From positions 1 to 64,000 of the forward strand of contig JAGYXB010001054.1 in NCBI GenBank assembly GCA_022495005.1: a stretch of DNA of 64,000 nucleotides, given 5' to 3'. Position 1 is the first letter of the stretch; each line of letters starts with the position of its first letter. This document shows, piece after piece, positions 1-11,199 of the stretch. The notes beneath the pieces are model-generated. The model did no database searches. It had not been told where the DNA came from and was given only the letters and a program-made list of their open reading frames with translations. This stretch comes from Rhyacophila brunnea. Taxonomy: Eukaryota > Arthropoda > Insecta > Trichoptera > Rhyacophilidae. Both the position numbers and the translations under genes were made by a program.

Positions 1-751
1 GCTATTTTATATTGAATGCCGTTGACCACTGCAGTGCTACCTACATCATTATAAATAAAACACGCCAACGGACTTACAGCGTCGACAGGTTTAATTAGTT
101 TGCTGTATTTTTTTGACTTGCTTGAGGCACTTAGACTATAGTTGAAGTTATTGGCGTTGGTATGTAGAACATTTTTCTATAAAAATGTCAGTTTTTTATG
201 GTTTTGGTACTTAGCGCCTTAATTAATACACGTATTCATATTTTCGTATATAATAGAAAATTTGAAATTAGAATCCAAGTGAAAATTTACAACCGTGAGA
301 ATACAAAATTTATTCGCATTTTTTCCCAGTCAAATAATACAATATATTTTTCCGCGCAAGAGTTTCGCATTTTACAAAGTAAAGTATCAATACGGAGGGC
401 AGAGTCGCAGATGATTCAAAAGTTCCTAAAATATGCTTCGCCCGCCCCGGTACAAAAGAGTACATTATATTTGTAGGAGGAAGAAAGTTTTGTCGAAAGT
501 TAAACAAAAGATGTTCCACCTTACGGTGCTCCGAAAATACTTTACATATTATTATGTTCCCGTTAAGCCGAATGAAAGGGGAAAAATATATAATATCAGC
601 CGAGTGATAAACTCGCATAATTCTGAGTTAAAGTACATAACCTTGGAACACAGTTACACGACGCCATAAAAACTGGTTTGTAGCAAAAATGTTTTAACGG
701 ATAAAGTAAGTTTTACTGGAAATATGTTAATATTTTATTATAAATAGGTAC
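1..751. other. No supported gene
   Basis: AT-rich sequence. Overlapping open frames of 78-102 codons on both strands (198-669) have biased composition and no motifs; I take them as chance. Confidence 0.6.
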
Positions 752-1087
752 CAGTAGCGAAGGGTGGAGGTAGGCTGTTAAAATCAGCTATAAATAGTGC
801 ACATTAAATTTTGTCAGTCATACGTATTGGTTTCATTGAAACAATACTATAATTTACAGACGGTGTTGGTTAGTGTTTAAAATTTAATTAAACCCTGTGA
901 AACCAAGCCACAATAAATAATACTCGTCTATGTATAAAATATCTAAAATTATGCAATTAAATCATACATAATATTGGATATTTTATAGATAGAATAATAG
1001 TTTATATATATATTAAAGCTTGGTTCAGGCAGGGCTTAATGAATTAAAAAAATGAATAAACAATATGTGTAATAATATTATTATAAC

Positions 1088-1554
1088 ATAATATCGTCAG
1101 TATTCTGGCAGAAGACACTAATTCGAAAAAATGACATATTGAGTTAGTTATACCAAAATGTTCCTTATTTCAAACTTTACCGTCCGGAAACCTTCTTAAC
1201 AAATAAACAGTCTTTATTTTAAAGTAATCCTTTTTACAATTATTTAATAAACTCACATGATAGACAATTTCAAACATTTTAACAACTTCAAAGTCAAATT
1301 ACTCAAAACTAGTATTCTCCAGTTAGTATTTTTTTTTTGGATTTGGGTCGAAATCCCGAAGGCCGGAATCCCGAAGGCCGAAATCCCGAATGCTGAAATC
1401 CTGAAAGCCAAAATCCCGAAAGCCATCGTTTTTATAATTACTTAATAAACTCAAATGATAGAAAATTTCAAACATTTTAACAACTTCAAAGTCAAATTAC
1501 TCAAAACTAGTATTCTCCAGTTAGTGTGTTCTGCCAGAACAGAGACGATATTAT
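1088..1554. mobile_element. Nested MITE with internal direct repeats
   Basis: Termini ATAATATCGTC...TTCTGGCAGAAGACACTAA and the inverted counterpart TTAGTGTGTTCTGCCAGAA...GACGATATTAT form inverted repeats of over 30 bp with few mismatches. Inside, a block of about 90 bp (1239-1328) recurs at 1437-1526 around a GC-richer minisatellite. It sits in the middle of the hAT MITE, so it is younger. Confidence 0.75.
1347..1427 (+). repeat. 15-bp minisatellite (AAATCCCGAAGGCCG-like units)
   Basis: About five units of AAATCCCGAAGGCCG with drift to AAATCCTGAAAGCCA. One frame happens to read KAGIPKAEIPNAEILKAKIP, but the open frame is an accident of the 15-bp period, not a gene. Confidence 0.85.
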
Positions 1555-1829
1555 ATATTCTTAATCGAACGAAAACAAATAAGTATGAATGAAAAATGTG
1601 CTCAATTTTGTCGTATCACCCAATGTAGGTTTGGTTTAGGCAGGGTTTAATTGAATTTTAAAAACCAACCAACACCATCTGTAAATTATTGTACTTAGTA
1701 CAATAAAAACAAATACGTATGACTAGCAAAGTTCAATGTGCACTATTTATGTCGGATCTTAACAGCTTACCTTTACCCTTCGCTACTGTTAGATACATTA
1801 TTTATTTTAATATTTAATAAATCAGTTAA

Positions 1830-2110
1830 CTGGGAACTGTAGAGGTTTACTCAACCCTACAACTTACGTATTATTATCTATGCTCATTTATATATCATAG
1901 ACAATAAAACGAACAGGAAATGAAGTCAATAAATGAGTTGAATTTTGGCCCTTCAATAGTGTAGCCGTTTTTCGTGCGCAGCTCCGCGTAACATTTAACC
2001 TCAAATCAAATCATAATGTAAACCTTCAAACTCAACTTAAAAACCAATGTGACAGTCCTGTATTAGCGCCGTGTGTATCCAAACAATATAAATGTACAAT
2101 ATAAAAACAA
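1830..2110. repeat. Dispersed repeat shared with 9700-9990
   Basis: CTGTAGAGGTT..ACCCTACAA, ATAGACAAT, a CGCGC-rich patch, CACTCAAACT-like and GTGCCGTGT blocks occur in the same order in both places, strongly diverged. Both lie just downstream of a hAT MITE copy, which suggests an older and larger repeat or duplication. Confidence 0.6.
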
Positions 2111-2814
2111 GAAAATGAAACCATTGTGTATCATTCCTTACTACCCGCATAACTATATCATGCACACTCAACGCATCATTCTAGAACAGATAATTATAAG
2201 ATCGGGGCTACATCAGTATCTTTGAAATAACCCCCGATAGAACTACACACTATGTATTATTATATTCTTTTTCTTCTATCGTGTCCATGCGAAAGATGGG
2301 CATAAACTATTTCCACCCACCCCTTGATTACTTAATAGCTCGTGCCAGCAACTTTTTTGAACAAATCTACACTTTTTGAAGAGAGTATCAAACTTGGCAT
2401 ACCTACATTATATCTACATCCATCATTATCGACGTTGAAGTGGTGCCACTGAAAATTTATTCTACAAACAAAATAGCAGCCATATTTATATAGTAAATTA
2501 TAGTAACTAAAATTATTGTAATGCCTATTTTGGCAACATAAGGTTACCATTGGTTTTATTTATAAAATTATCAAAAAGGCATCACAACTTAATTAAAATT
2601 ATACCAGTATTTTTATACATTCTTACAGCCTGCAAGTCATAATAATATCATCTTAATCTCACTTATTTTAAGGGGGAGAAGCATACCAGCAGAGGCACCT
2701 AGAGGAAAAATACGAAGTTTGCAATTTGAGACATTTTTTTGATAATTTACAATTTCAACAGTATTCAATAATAAATAGGTATCTCTGAAAACTGATTATT
2801 GAATGTATAAAATT

Positions 2815-3391
2815 TTGAAAAACACTTTCTGAGAGAATATATTATAACCAATAGAAAAAATCTTTTTTTTTTGTGAAAGTGTTTTTCAAAATTATATAAT
2901 GTGTTCAATAATCAGAATGATATATTCTTAAATCTTGTGAATTATTCGTTGAACAAAAGAAATAGTTAATTATAAATTATAAGCAAGTGCAAGTAAGTTA
3001 CATCATAAAAAATATTGGAGAAATTCCACGACGTCGGTTAGTAATAATAGTAATAGTTGCCTACTTTGATTTAAAAAACAAAAATCGATTGCTAAAGTAG
3101 CTTGATTTGGAAGAGCGCTGATGAGTAGGTATTAAAATTGACCAATAGTTAAAATTTGTCGCAATTAGTATATCACGTCGTAACATAGTGGTATTGCACG
3201 GAAGGGGCGTAAACCCGGGAGATACAGGGTTTGATTCCCCGTCGGGGTGGCTTACTTTATTTCAAAACGATTTTTTCTGTTGGTTATAATATATTCTCTC
3301 AGAAAGTGTTTTTGAAAATTATATATGTTCAATAATCAGAATGATATATTCTTAAATCTTGTGAATTATTCGTTGAATAAAAGAAATAGTT
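2815..3391 (+). repeat. tRNA-like repeat (family A) flanked by direct repeats
   Basis: A tRNA-like core (AACATAGTGGTATTGCACGG and GGTTTGATTCCCC, A- and B-box positions) sits at 3182-3250, after a 150-bp leader and before the tail GATTTTTTCTGTTGGTTATA. About 90 bp (2874-2968) recurs as a direct repeat at 3303-3391. The first 48 bases (2815-2862) are the inverted tail. The core supports RNA polymerase III transcription and a SINE origin; the terminal direct repeats are not standard for a SINE. Confidence 0.8.
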
Positions 3392-3979
3392 ATTTACATA
3401 TTTTTTATTAATCACACATTTTGTATTAATATAATATTATGTTTGCAAAATAAACTATTAATATCCTATTTGCACTTCTAAATTTTATTGTACTTGTCGG
3501 ATTTTTTTGATTATTTCAAAACGGCTCATTATGGAGGTTACTGATTTTGAAACTTACATCCTCAAATGATACTATGTAATAGTACCTATCTGCGACACTT
3601 AAAAGAATTACAAAGCCAAAGGAAACAATTTAATAACGAAGTTTTGAAACACAAGTTAGTTTGGTGTGTCACGCTGTTACAAGGATATAAGAGAAATAGC
3701 CATACTCCCATTTATGTACAGGACTTGTAAGGATAGTGTCCTGCAAATTTGGCGAGCGAACGACATTGTCAGCAAACCTTGTTATGAATTTATCTAATAA
3801 AAGCTATCTACTTTTAAAGTAAAGTTTGCCTCCAATCTATTTTATACGAAATATTATTTTATACGGAGTGTTTATACTGAATAAATTTAATCATAGTTCT
3901 CTTCTCTTCATCGTCGTATACTCATGGCTGAGGATAGTGATCACATTTGAATTTCGTCACCCTTTGAGTGACCAAGACT

Positions 3980-4330
3980 TTCGATCCTTCTCGACCTTCC
4001 GCTTCTCTTAGGGCAGAATGGATGGTGCCCCCAGTCAGCTCTTTCACTTGGTCGCTCCATGACGCAAACGCTCTTCCTGTGCTTCGCGTTCACTGGAAGC
4101 CACCCAAAACCAACAGTCCCTTCAGATTGTCCAGGCCGTGCCTGACAAAAAAACTGCAGAATTCGTCAGTTGGCACCAACACCACATCTCAAAGGCATCA
4201 ATTGCATTCCGTTATGTGTGCTCCTTCTTATTTCCGCTTCACATCCACACTTTCCACTGGTGGTCGATCCCAGATATACAAACTCGTCGACTGTATCTAG
4301 GTTTTGGAATGTACTTGCTGTTGGTAGAAG
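3980..4330 (-). pseudogene. LINE reverse transcriptase C-terminal remnant
   Basis: Minus-strand frames give ...DEFVYLGSTTSG near 4250-4300, and ERPSERADWGHH and a LREAEGREGSKVLVTQRVTK-like end near 3960-4050. The latter is the characteristic WSDQVKEL..TG...REA..R..W C-terminal region of one LINE clade. Frames shift several times. A related piece lies at 20040-20225. Confidence 0.65.
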
Positions 4331-4426
4331 AATCATAGTTAAACTGTTTAAATCTCGGATGTGACAATTTTGTCAAAATAGTTTTTATTTCTATTTGTTT
4401 ACTTTAGTAGACCCCCAATAATATGC

Positions 4427-4645
4427 CTATAGCGTCATCGGTCACAGGTTCGAATCCTGGGTCTGGCAAGTACACAATATATTGCTTTTCAATTTATGTA
4501 TGAGTAAGAGTATGGACCTAATAGGTTAAGCAAGTGGCTGACATCCATTTCTCGTAAAAAAAAATCAGTTAATACAAACCTCCGCTCTGTGGAGGCCCAT
4601 ATGAACTTATTAGGATCGGACATGGTCGAATACTGTACCTACGTA
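4427..4645 (+). repeat. tRNA-Leu/Ser-like SINE (family B), 5' part lost
   Basis: CAGGTTCGAATCCTGGGTCT (B-box) followed by the family tail: ACACAATATATTG, GAGTATGGACCTAATAGGTT, CAAGTGGCTGACATCCATTT and CCGCTCTGTGGAGGCCCATA. The tail is shared with the copies at 12190, 19143, 24594, 25345 and 25958. It ends with TTATTAGGATCGGACATGGT. Confidence 0.82.
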
Positions 4646-4811
4646 CATAATATTATCATGAAAATAATCAAAACGCATTTTAAAAGATACATATTATTTT
4701 GAAATCACAACAAAATCCATAATTGATTGTATTATTAGTAAAAATAAAATCTACATAACTGGCTTTTTAGAGAGTCAACGATTTGGTATACCTGTGGTTC
4801 TTCATTAAAAG

Positions 4812-5548
4812 CATGGGTGGCCAAACTTTTCAATAGCCGTGCCAGATTCTAAAAATGAGATCTCTTACCGGAGCCGCTCAACCGTTTTTTTATTATATAA
4901 AACAAAAAATAAATGTATATATAATAAAACAAAACTGAGAATCAAACATATTTATTAGATTAAACTTTTTTTTAAATAATAAAAAATAAACAAAATATTA
5001 TAAAAATAATAAATTTTAGTGAGAAGTTTGATTTTGTGTGGTAGAACTAAGTGCATCAATATCGATATCGAGTGAGGTTGTTCCTACACGCAAACAATTT
5101 TCCAAATGCACATAAGTGATTCGTGTTCCCACTCGGGATTTGATATGCTTCATCCGACTGATACAAATACTTCATGATACGAAGTGTTTCCAAATAGCGA
5201 AGTCATCATTAGAGCATGTTTGTAAAATGCAGGATATTTCTCCTTGTCCAAATATGTTCTGTAAAACTCTTCCTAACCAACCTGATAAAATTTGTCTTTT
5301 AACTGTTCATCGCAACATATTTCACAATGTTCCATTTGTAAATTTCCGGTAATAAATTCACGTCTACAGAGAATGGCGTTGCAAATGCAACAAAAAGCAC
5401 ACGGTGCTTTTTAAAATCTTGAGCCAATATCGAATCTCAATTTGCGAAATTACCACATCTAGCGGCAGCATTTGATATTATTTTTATTTTCTCACTGCTT
5501 CACGGGTCAGAAGTTGACACCCAGCGGGCCGCGGGTTGGCCACCCATA
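4812..5548. mobile_element. hAT transposon, internally deleted, 8-bp target duplication
   Basis: ATGGGTGGCCAA (4813-4824) and TTGGCCACCCAT (5536-5547) are the inverted ends. ATTAAAAG flanks both sides (4804-4811 and 5549-5556). Between them is an AT-rich block and the 3' end of a ZBED/GTF2IRD2-type transposase gene on minus. At 737 bp it is far shorter than an autonomous hAT element. Confidence 0.92.
5010..5400 (-). pseudogene. hAT transposase C-terminal remnant (ZBED/GTF2IRD2 type)
   Basis: Minus reading: NLQMEHCEICCDEQLKDKFY, then EEFYRTYLDKEKYPAFYKHA, LMMTSLFGNTSYHEVFVSV. After a frameshift it reads KHIKSRVGTRITYVHLENCL, RVGTTSLDIDIDALSSTTQ. FY..Y.D.EKYP....HAL.M.SLFG.T...E..F..MK..KSR.....T..HLE.CLR..TTS is the hAT dimerisation and C-terminal block of ZBED5/GTF2IRD2-like transposases. 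At least one stop (after FYQVG) and one frameshift break it. The catalytic upstream part is absent. Confidence 0.85.
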
Positions 5549-5559
5549 ATTAAAAGCAA

Positions 5560-6760
5560 CATAAGTCTACAAATTGAAATTAAAAGAAGAATTTCATTAG
5601 ACAATAAATGTCGCTTCGGTCTAATGAAGGTGTTATGTTCCGTACATTGAACCGGTACTTGAAATGTATCTTGTACATAACACCAATAAATCCAGTTCTC
5701 ATGTATGGCTCGGAGCTTTCAGCTAGCTATTAGCCAGCAGTATGGGTAAACAACTAAAAACATGAAAAAATGAGTGTTGGACTCATTTGAGCGGAGCGTG
5801 CTGCGCGGTATTTTTGGACCCACCAATAATACACAGTCATGGTGGAGATGGAGATACAATAATATTACGATTGAGCCGCTTTCAGTAGTAGGGCCATGTA
5901 CACGAATGTATTTCATTGGAATGGTTTTGCATGATTCAAATAGCATGCATTAAGATCTGTGTTAACGTAACGTCGTCTTCATTACCGTGTGCCACGGCCC
6001 TTACGAATTAAAAAAAAAACATTATGTAAGTCCGAAGGCAAACTAAAACAAACTTGATCTTAAACAAGAAAGAGGGATACTGTCAAGTTGGATTTACAGA
6101 AGTTTGGTATTCTGAATTAAGAAAGAGCTTTGGATAGATCTGAACGAAGTCAGATTATAGAATAAGGATTCTAGATAAAAAGAGTCTTTGACACATTCCG
6201 TATTAAAATTTTTAAGGCAGTTTGATTTTTGAATCGATTGTCGATTTCAAGTTTATTATTTTTGTCTTCTATTGGCAGTACCGAAAACAAAATGGCGGCT
6301 CACGTATGCGTGGTTTGATGTTCGTTTCTCTGTTTACATTTCTCGTTGATTTACATAATCATTCATCTTAAAAATAATGGCTAGTAATATTATATTGGTA
6401 TTGTACTTGACGAGTGAGAGTAGTCCATGAAATATGATAAACAATTTATTAATATCATACATAGTATGAAATTCTCTTCAAATGAAACTACGCTGCGAAG
6501 TCATTTGTGGCTAACATAATCAGTAGACCAGAGGTCTTTTTTGATTAAATTGTATATATGTCAGCTCTATATCTATAGAATAAGGTTTTTTGTACATCCA
6601 AAAGAAGAGACCAATGTTCACATAGGGATGTAGAACCGGTAAAAAGTCAAGATTTTATAAAACTTTAGATTATAGTGGATAAAAAATGTGAAGCAACCGA
6701 CAAATAAATCTTACTTATATACGTTCTTCAAAATTACTTAGCATTATAATATATAGATGC
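5560..6760. other. No supported gene
   Basis: AT-rich with GC patches (GCTGCGCGGTATTTTTGGAC near 5810). A minus 75-codon frame (5719-5946) may be decayed LINE (CTCATGTATGGCTCGGAGCT at 5698 resembles the YGSE block on plus), but it is too weak to call. Confidence 0.4.
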
Positions 6761-6766
6761 ATACGT

Positions 6767-7287
6767 CAGTGGTAAAGGGTGGGTGTAGGCTGTTAAGATC
6801 CAACGTAAATTAATAGTGCACACTAAACTTTTTCACTCATATTTATTTTTTTCATTGAACTAAGAATACAACATCGCAAATGGCGTTGGTTAGTTTTAAA
6901 AAATCAATTAAGCCCTACATAAATAGTGCACAATAGGCTTTGTCAGTCATACTTAATTGTTTCCATTTAATTAATAGTACAAATTGCAGATAGTGTTGGT
7001 TTGTTTTTTTTTTAATTCATATTACTCCTACCTTACCAAACCATAATAGATTCTGTTATTCATACAATATCAAAAATTATGCATGATTTAATGGCATAGA
7101 TGAATGTTTTTTGACTAGTATATTTGAATATTATGGCTTGTTCTACGTTGAAAAACTAACCAACATTATCTGCAATCCATAGTCTTAATTCAATGAAAAC
7201 AAATAAATACGACTGACAAAGTGAGAAGACTTTAGTGTGTACTATTTGTGTCGGATCTTAACAGCCTACCTCTATCCTTCGCCACTG
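6767..7287. mobile_element. hAT-type MITE with perfect 8-bp target duplication
   Basis: Begins CAGTGGTAAAGGGTGG and ends CTATCCTTCGCCACTG. The octamer GCATACGT lies immediately on both sides (6759-6766 and 7288-7295). Internal subterminal blocks (AGGCTGTTAAGATCC, AATAGTGCACA) are repeated inverted at the other end. The 8-bp duplication and CAGTG ends place the family with hAT transposons. No transposase is present. Confidence 0.93.
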
Positions 7288-7689
7288 GCATACGTTTATT
7301 TTAGATATCTAGAAAATAATTTGGTTCCAATAGAATTGCGTTGAAATATCTAGCACACTTCCCCGTATCAGGTGTGGCGCTGAGCAAGTGTCGACTTTTC
7401 GTTTTGCGGAAGCCGTTATTAGTGTAAGGAAATAGTGTAGACCTGAAAATAGCAGGGGTATTTCCCGCGATGTCATTATTGACGATAGTAACATAATTAC
7501 GCTACCGATATGTGATTTCAGAGTTGGGTTCCTAAGCCGATACACTCAAAGTGGTATTATTAAACCAATTTCGGCACCACTACAAATTTCCTGGCAGTAT
7601 CAGAATATAGGTGTATTAATTAAGATAGAGTTTACATACATATTATAAATTACAAGAAATTAATTATATTTTATAATTGGGTATATTAT

Positions 7690-7990
7690 ATATTAATAGA
7701 TATATTGAACATATATAATTTGAAAACATCTCCGATATAATATATAGAGAATGACAAATGAAATATCTATTTTCCGTAGTGTCAAATTATAGCAATGTCA
7801 TAATAAATTCCGCATATCCGTTATTCACTTAGTCAGTCATCCATTGACGCCAACGTCAGATAATAACTGACTCGATTATTTCAATAAAAAGAATATTATT
7901 TTGATTGTATAAATAGCGAATAATAATTCATCGGTAATGTCACTCGAATATACGTTTCCGGTCTGTTACTATCTCAATCTCCGTATCGTC
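7690..7990 (+). repeat. Dispersed repeat with TATAAATAG (possible LTR remnant)
   Basis: Shares TAGTCAGTCATCCA..GACG, AACTGACTCGATTAT, TTTTGATTGTATAAATAGCG, AATTCATCGG and ATGTCACTCGAATAT with 40330-40630 and, in part, with 25190-25270. A TATA box at a fixed place in a dispersed repeat fits an LTR promoter, but terminal TG..CA limits were not established. Confidence 0.5.
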
Positions 7991-7998
7991 TGATTATA

Positions 7999-8526
7999 CT
8001 ACGATATATGAATACCGTAATTGGTCATTAAAACCTTTTTCTGTCCAGTTATTGTAGGTTCAATAATGATCCAAAACAAATTGATGAGTGTCGACTTAAA
8101 AACTTTTCCCTGTTCACTTAATATTGAAAAATCATCAGTTATAAACTTTATTAATAATAACTACATGAAAAGGTATCTTCTCGTGGTCGGGTCAGATTTA
8201 TTTTCTAGGTAGGTACCTATTGATATTTACAAGAATACAAATAATTTATCATTAAAATTCATAAATGTCAACTTGCCATCTCTTGGCAATAACCCCACGA
8301 TATAAGAATACCGTAATTGGTCATTGAAACCTTTGCTCTGCAGATATTATTATTTAATGGTTCAATAATTGACCCTAAAGATATTGGTAAGTGTCGACTT
8401 ATAAACTTTTCACTGACCACTTAATAACTTAATATTGAAAAATCATCACTTACAAACTTTTATCAATAACATGACTACTTAAAAAGTTATCTTCCCATGG
8501 TCGGGTCAGATATTTTTTTAGGCATT
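7999..8526 (+). repeat. Tandem duplication, about 295-bp period
   Basis: ACGATATATGAATACCGTAA...GGTTCAATAATGATCC...GTGTCGACTTAAAAACTTTT...TCGTGGTCGGGTCAGAT (7999-8200) repeats with drift from 8296 to 8515. No coding. Confidence 0.85.
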
Positions 8527-8639
8527 AAAATAATAATTTATTAATAACTAGTAATACATAAAATGTCGACTTAACAACTTTTAGCAGCAATTCGATTTTC
8601 AAAACTGTTTAAATTTCTCGATTATTGTGCAGCCATACA

Positions 8640-9060
8640 AGGTGCTAAGTAATTGAAATTATAGTTAGCAAAGATCCGTCCGAATCGTTGGCAATTCTCA
8701 CGACCGACTGACTACCCAACGTCCGGCCCGACACAGGGTAGCAAATTAATTGCGATAAGGCTCGAAGTTTCCCGTTGACACTCCACCCGGTAATAAATAG
8801 GCAAACTTTCAAAATTAAATTTTCCACGCATTGTTTGCGAGTGACCTAACGCTGGTCTCAAATTTAATTCCCTCTAAATGAACACAAAACATTTTGTAAC
8901 ATTCTCGGAATATTTCGTCCCCCCCTCTGGCCCGGTGCTCCCTGGGATTTTTGCGCTGCCTTAAGGTTTAGTTAACTTAGATTGCGGTTCCAGCAAAGCG
9001 AATCGGCAGAGGAAGGCGACAGAGCTGTTTGTTTGTCGTAATAAAGGGTGTGGCTGAAAT
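8640..9060. other. Non-repetitive GC-richer stretch, possibly conserved intron
   Basis: No repeat similarity within the window and fewer AT runs than the flanks; it contains CGTCCCCCCCTCTGGCCCGG and AATCGGCAGAGGAAGGCGAC. Similar islands occur at 13930-14280, 18590-18830, 27290-27680, 33840-34030 and 60100-60320. They could be regulatory conserved sequence; that is inference only. Confidence 0.3.
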
Positions 9061-9098
9061 AATTACACATTTTAAATTTTGCACTACCGACTACATAG

Positions 9099-9672
9099 CA
9101 GTGGCGAAGGGTGAAGGTAGGCTATTAAAATCCAACATAAATAGTGCACAATTAACTTTGTAGGTCATACGTATTCGTTTTTATTGAACTAAGACTACAA
9201 TTTACAGAATATGATGTTTTTAGTTTTTAAAATTAAAACCAAGCCATAAGAGATAATCGTTATGTTCATTTATCTATAAAATATCTTAAATTATGCTATA
9301 ATTATATCATACATAATTTTGAATATATTATAGATAGAATAATATTTTTTATTTAGGTTTTATGGTTTAGTTCAGGGAAGACTTTATGAATTTAAAAAAC
9401 TAACCATTACCATGTGTACTATGCATTGTTAATTCAACGAAAACAAATAAGTATTAATGAAAAATGTGCACATTTTTGTCGTATCGCCAAAGTATACCAA
9501 AACTATTATGGCTTGGTTTAGGCAGGGTTTATTTGATTTCTAAAAACTTACAAACACCATATATAAATAATTTTAGTCTTAGTTGAATAAAAACAAATAT
9601 GTATGACTGAAAAAGTTTAATTTGCACTATTTATGGCGGATTTTAACAACCTACCTCCACCCTTCGCTACTG
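9099..9672. mobile_element. hAT-type MITE, third copy
   Basis: CAGTGGCGAAGGGTGAAGGT at the left and CCTCCACCCTTCGCTACTG at the right, with the same internal blocks as the 6767 copy. The left octamer CTACATAG has no adjacent match, though ATACATAG occurs ten bases beyond the right end, perhaps after a small later insertion. The downstream flank resembles that of the 752 copy. Confidence 0.85.
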
Positions 9673-9699
9673 ACTGATATATATACATAGATTAGCTGT

Positions 9700-9990
9700 T
9701 ATTTGATCTGTAGAGGTTGTACCCTACAATTGTCACGTTGTTGTCTATGGTTATTTACAGACCATAGACAATGACGCAATGGAAAGCACAATCGTCATTG
9801 AGTTTCACTAAAATGTAGTCGAGGCGCGCCGCTCGTTCGTGCCTCGTTTTAATATCTAAATTAATATAATATCTAAATTCTAAAGTATTATTTAAACCTT
9901 TACACTCAAACTAGAATTGATGTAATGTATTTTGTAGTGCCGTGTTACCAAACTTTATCGCCATATTATAAACCAAGAAAATACCAACCC
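9700..9990. repeat. Dispersed repeat shared with 1830-2110
   Basis: Second copy of the collinear block described for 1830-2110. It includes a GC-rich island (GAGGCGCGCCGCTCGTTCG) in otherwise AT-rich DNA. No open frame. Confidence 0.6.
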
Positions 9991-10169
9991 GTGTTTCCAT
10001 TCATCACATCCCGAATATATGTCTCACACATACGACGCAACCATTAGAACAATATACGTAACATCAGGAGTAAGATCACACATCTTACAACATCCACCTT
10101 GATAGATCATTCTTACTCCTCAGTGAGACCATAACTATATTATGAACATCACATGACACCTCTAATAAT

Positions 10170-10560
10170 CCTTGTTGATCGCAAGTCTCCTTGCATCGTC
10201 TCAGAATGTGCTGGCATCCTGTAGCTCTTCCAGGAAAACCAGGTTTAAATTTACTCGAGTCATCTACCATCCGCAGCACGTAGTTGAGCTAGATTCAACA
10301 TTACCTCTTTATTCTCAGCATGATGTGAGGTTGTTTGATTTGCTGTCTTATCTCTTCGTTACTCCTTAAGTTATACCAGCGCATACCCAGTATCCACCGT
10401 AAATTTTCGAAGAACTCAGTATATGGTTGGTCCGAGCTAAAGGTCCCATGATTCGCTACCGTAAAGCAGCACCGTCAAAATTCATATTAAGCGGCATTTG
10501 GTTTAAACCAAGTACACTCGTGAATTTTAGATATTTCACATCGAATTGAATGTTGCTCCA
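10170..10560 (-). pseudogene. LINE 3' end, strongly decayed
   Basis: Same family as 20.3-21.0 and 37.0 kb: ATCCGCAGCACGTAGTTGAG, CTTATCTCTTCGTTACTCCT, ACCCAGTATCCACCGTAAAT and GATTCGCTACCGTAAAGCAG are all present in the minus-gene order. Many stops; it aligns at nucleotide level only. Confidence 0.7.
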
Positions 10561-11199
10561 ATCAGATATCGATATCTCTTCGCTAAATTCCATCTATAAT
10601 ATTGATATTTAAATCTGTCTGCACTGAACTGTCCATTTGAATAATATACATAATATTATCTAATACTGCTAGTCTTTCATATTTGCGTAGATAATCGATA
10701 CTCAAAACATTTTTTCTACTATATTTACTTGATTTATATTTTATATAATTAGATTTTTTCTAACTAACACAAAAGATCTTTTATAAAAATAAGTAATACT
10801 ATGTTGGAATACTAAATGTCATTAGACGCAATGTACTTACCTGCCGCTATAATTTGCCACTTCGCTTCATTGTGTCCGCAATCCAACTTAGTATGTCTCA
10901 TGTCTTCTTGCCCTATTTGGAGGATCGCGTTCTTAAAATTTTAGGCGTAATGAAATTTTGGACGAATTTAATTGTTAAGTTAAACTAGTCGAAGTACTTT
11001 GCTCCTAAAGAATTTTTATTATTACCATCATTGGCACTATAGCCACTGTCGGTCCTAGCCACTTTCAGGAGATCAGTATAGTATACGTAGTATTTTTTTC
11101 CAGCCTTGGTTAGCAAGACGGATACAGTCATAACGTTGATTTTGAATCAAGATGGAATTGTTATGTAGACCGTCCACAATTTCTTGAACGTCTGTAATA

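Larger units (their letters stand above)
752..1788. mobile_element. hAT-type MITE, interrupted by a second MITE
   Basis: Starts CAGTAGCGAAGGGTGGAGGT and ends with the near complement CCTTTACCCTTCGCTACTG. Flanking octamers ATAGGTAC (744-751) and TTAGATAC (1789-1796) agree at six of eight positions, an eroded 8-bp target duplication. It is non-coding. Other members occur at 6767, 9099, 22794 and 47453. Its length exceeds the 521-bp copy because another element sits inside it. Confidence 0.85.

Noticed and set aside
198..669. Cluster of overlapping open frames of 78-102 codons on both strands
   Set aside because: Overlapping on opposite strands, low-complexity composition, no motif, no splice or start context; expected by chance.
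1257..1445. 62-codon frame with KAGIPKAEIPNAEILKAKIP repeats as a repeat protein
   Set aside because: The repeats follow the 15-bp minisatellite; the frame begins within a MITE and has no upstream support.
3182..3250. Possible functional tRNA gene
   Set aside because: Repeated in dispersed copies with a shared leader and tail and without a proper acceptor stem; treated as a tRNA-derived repeat.
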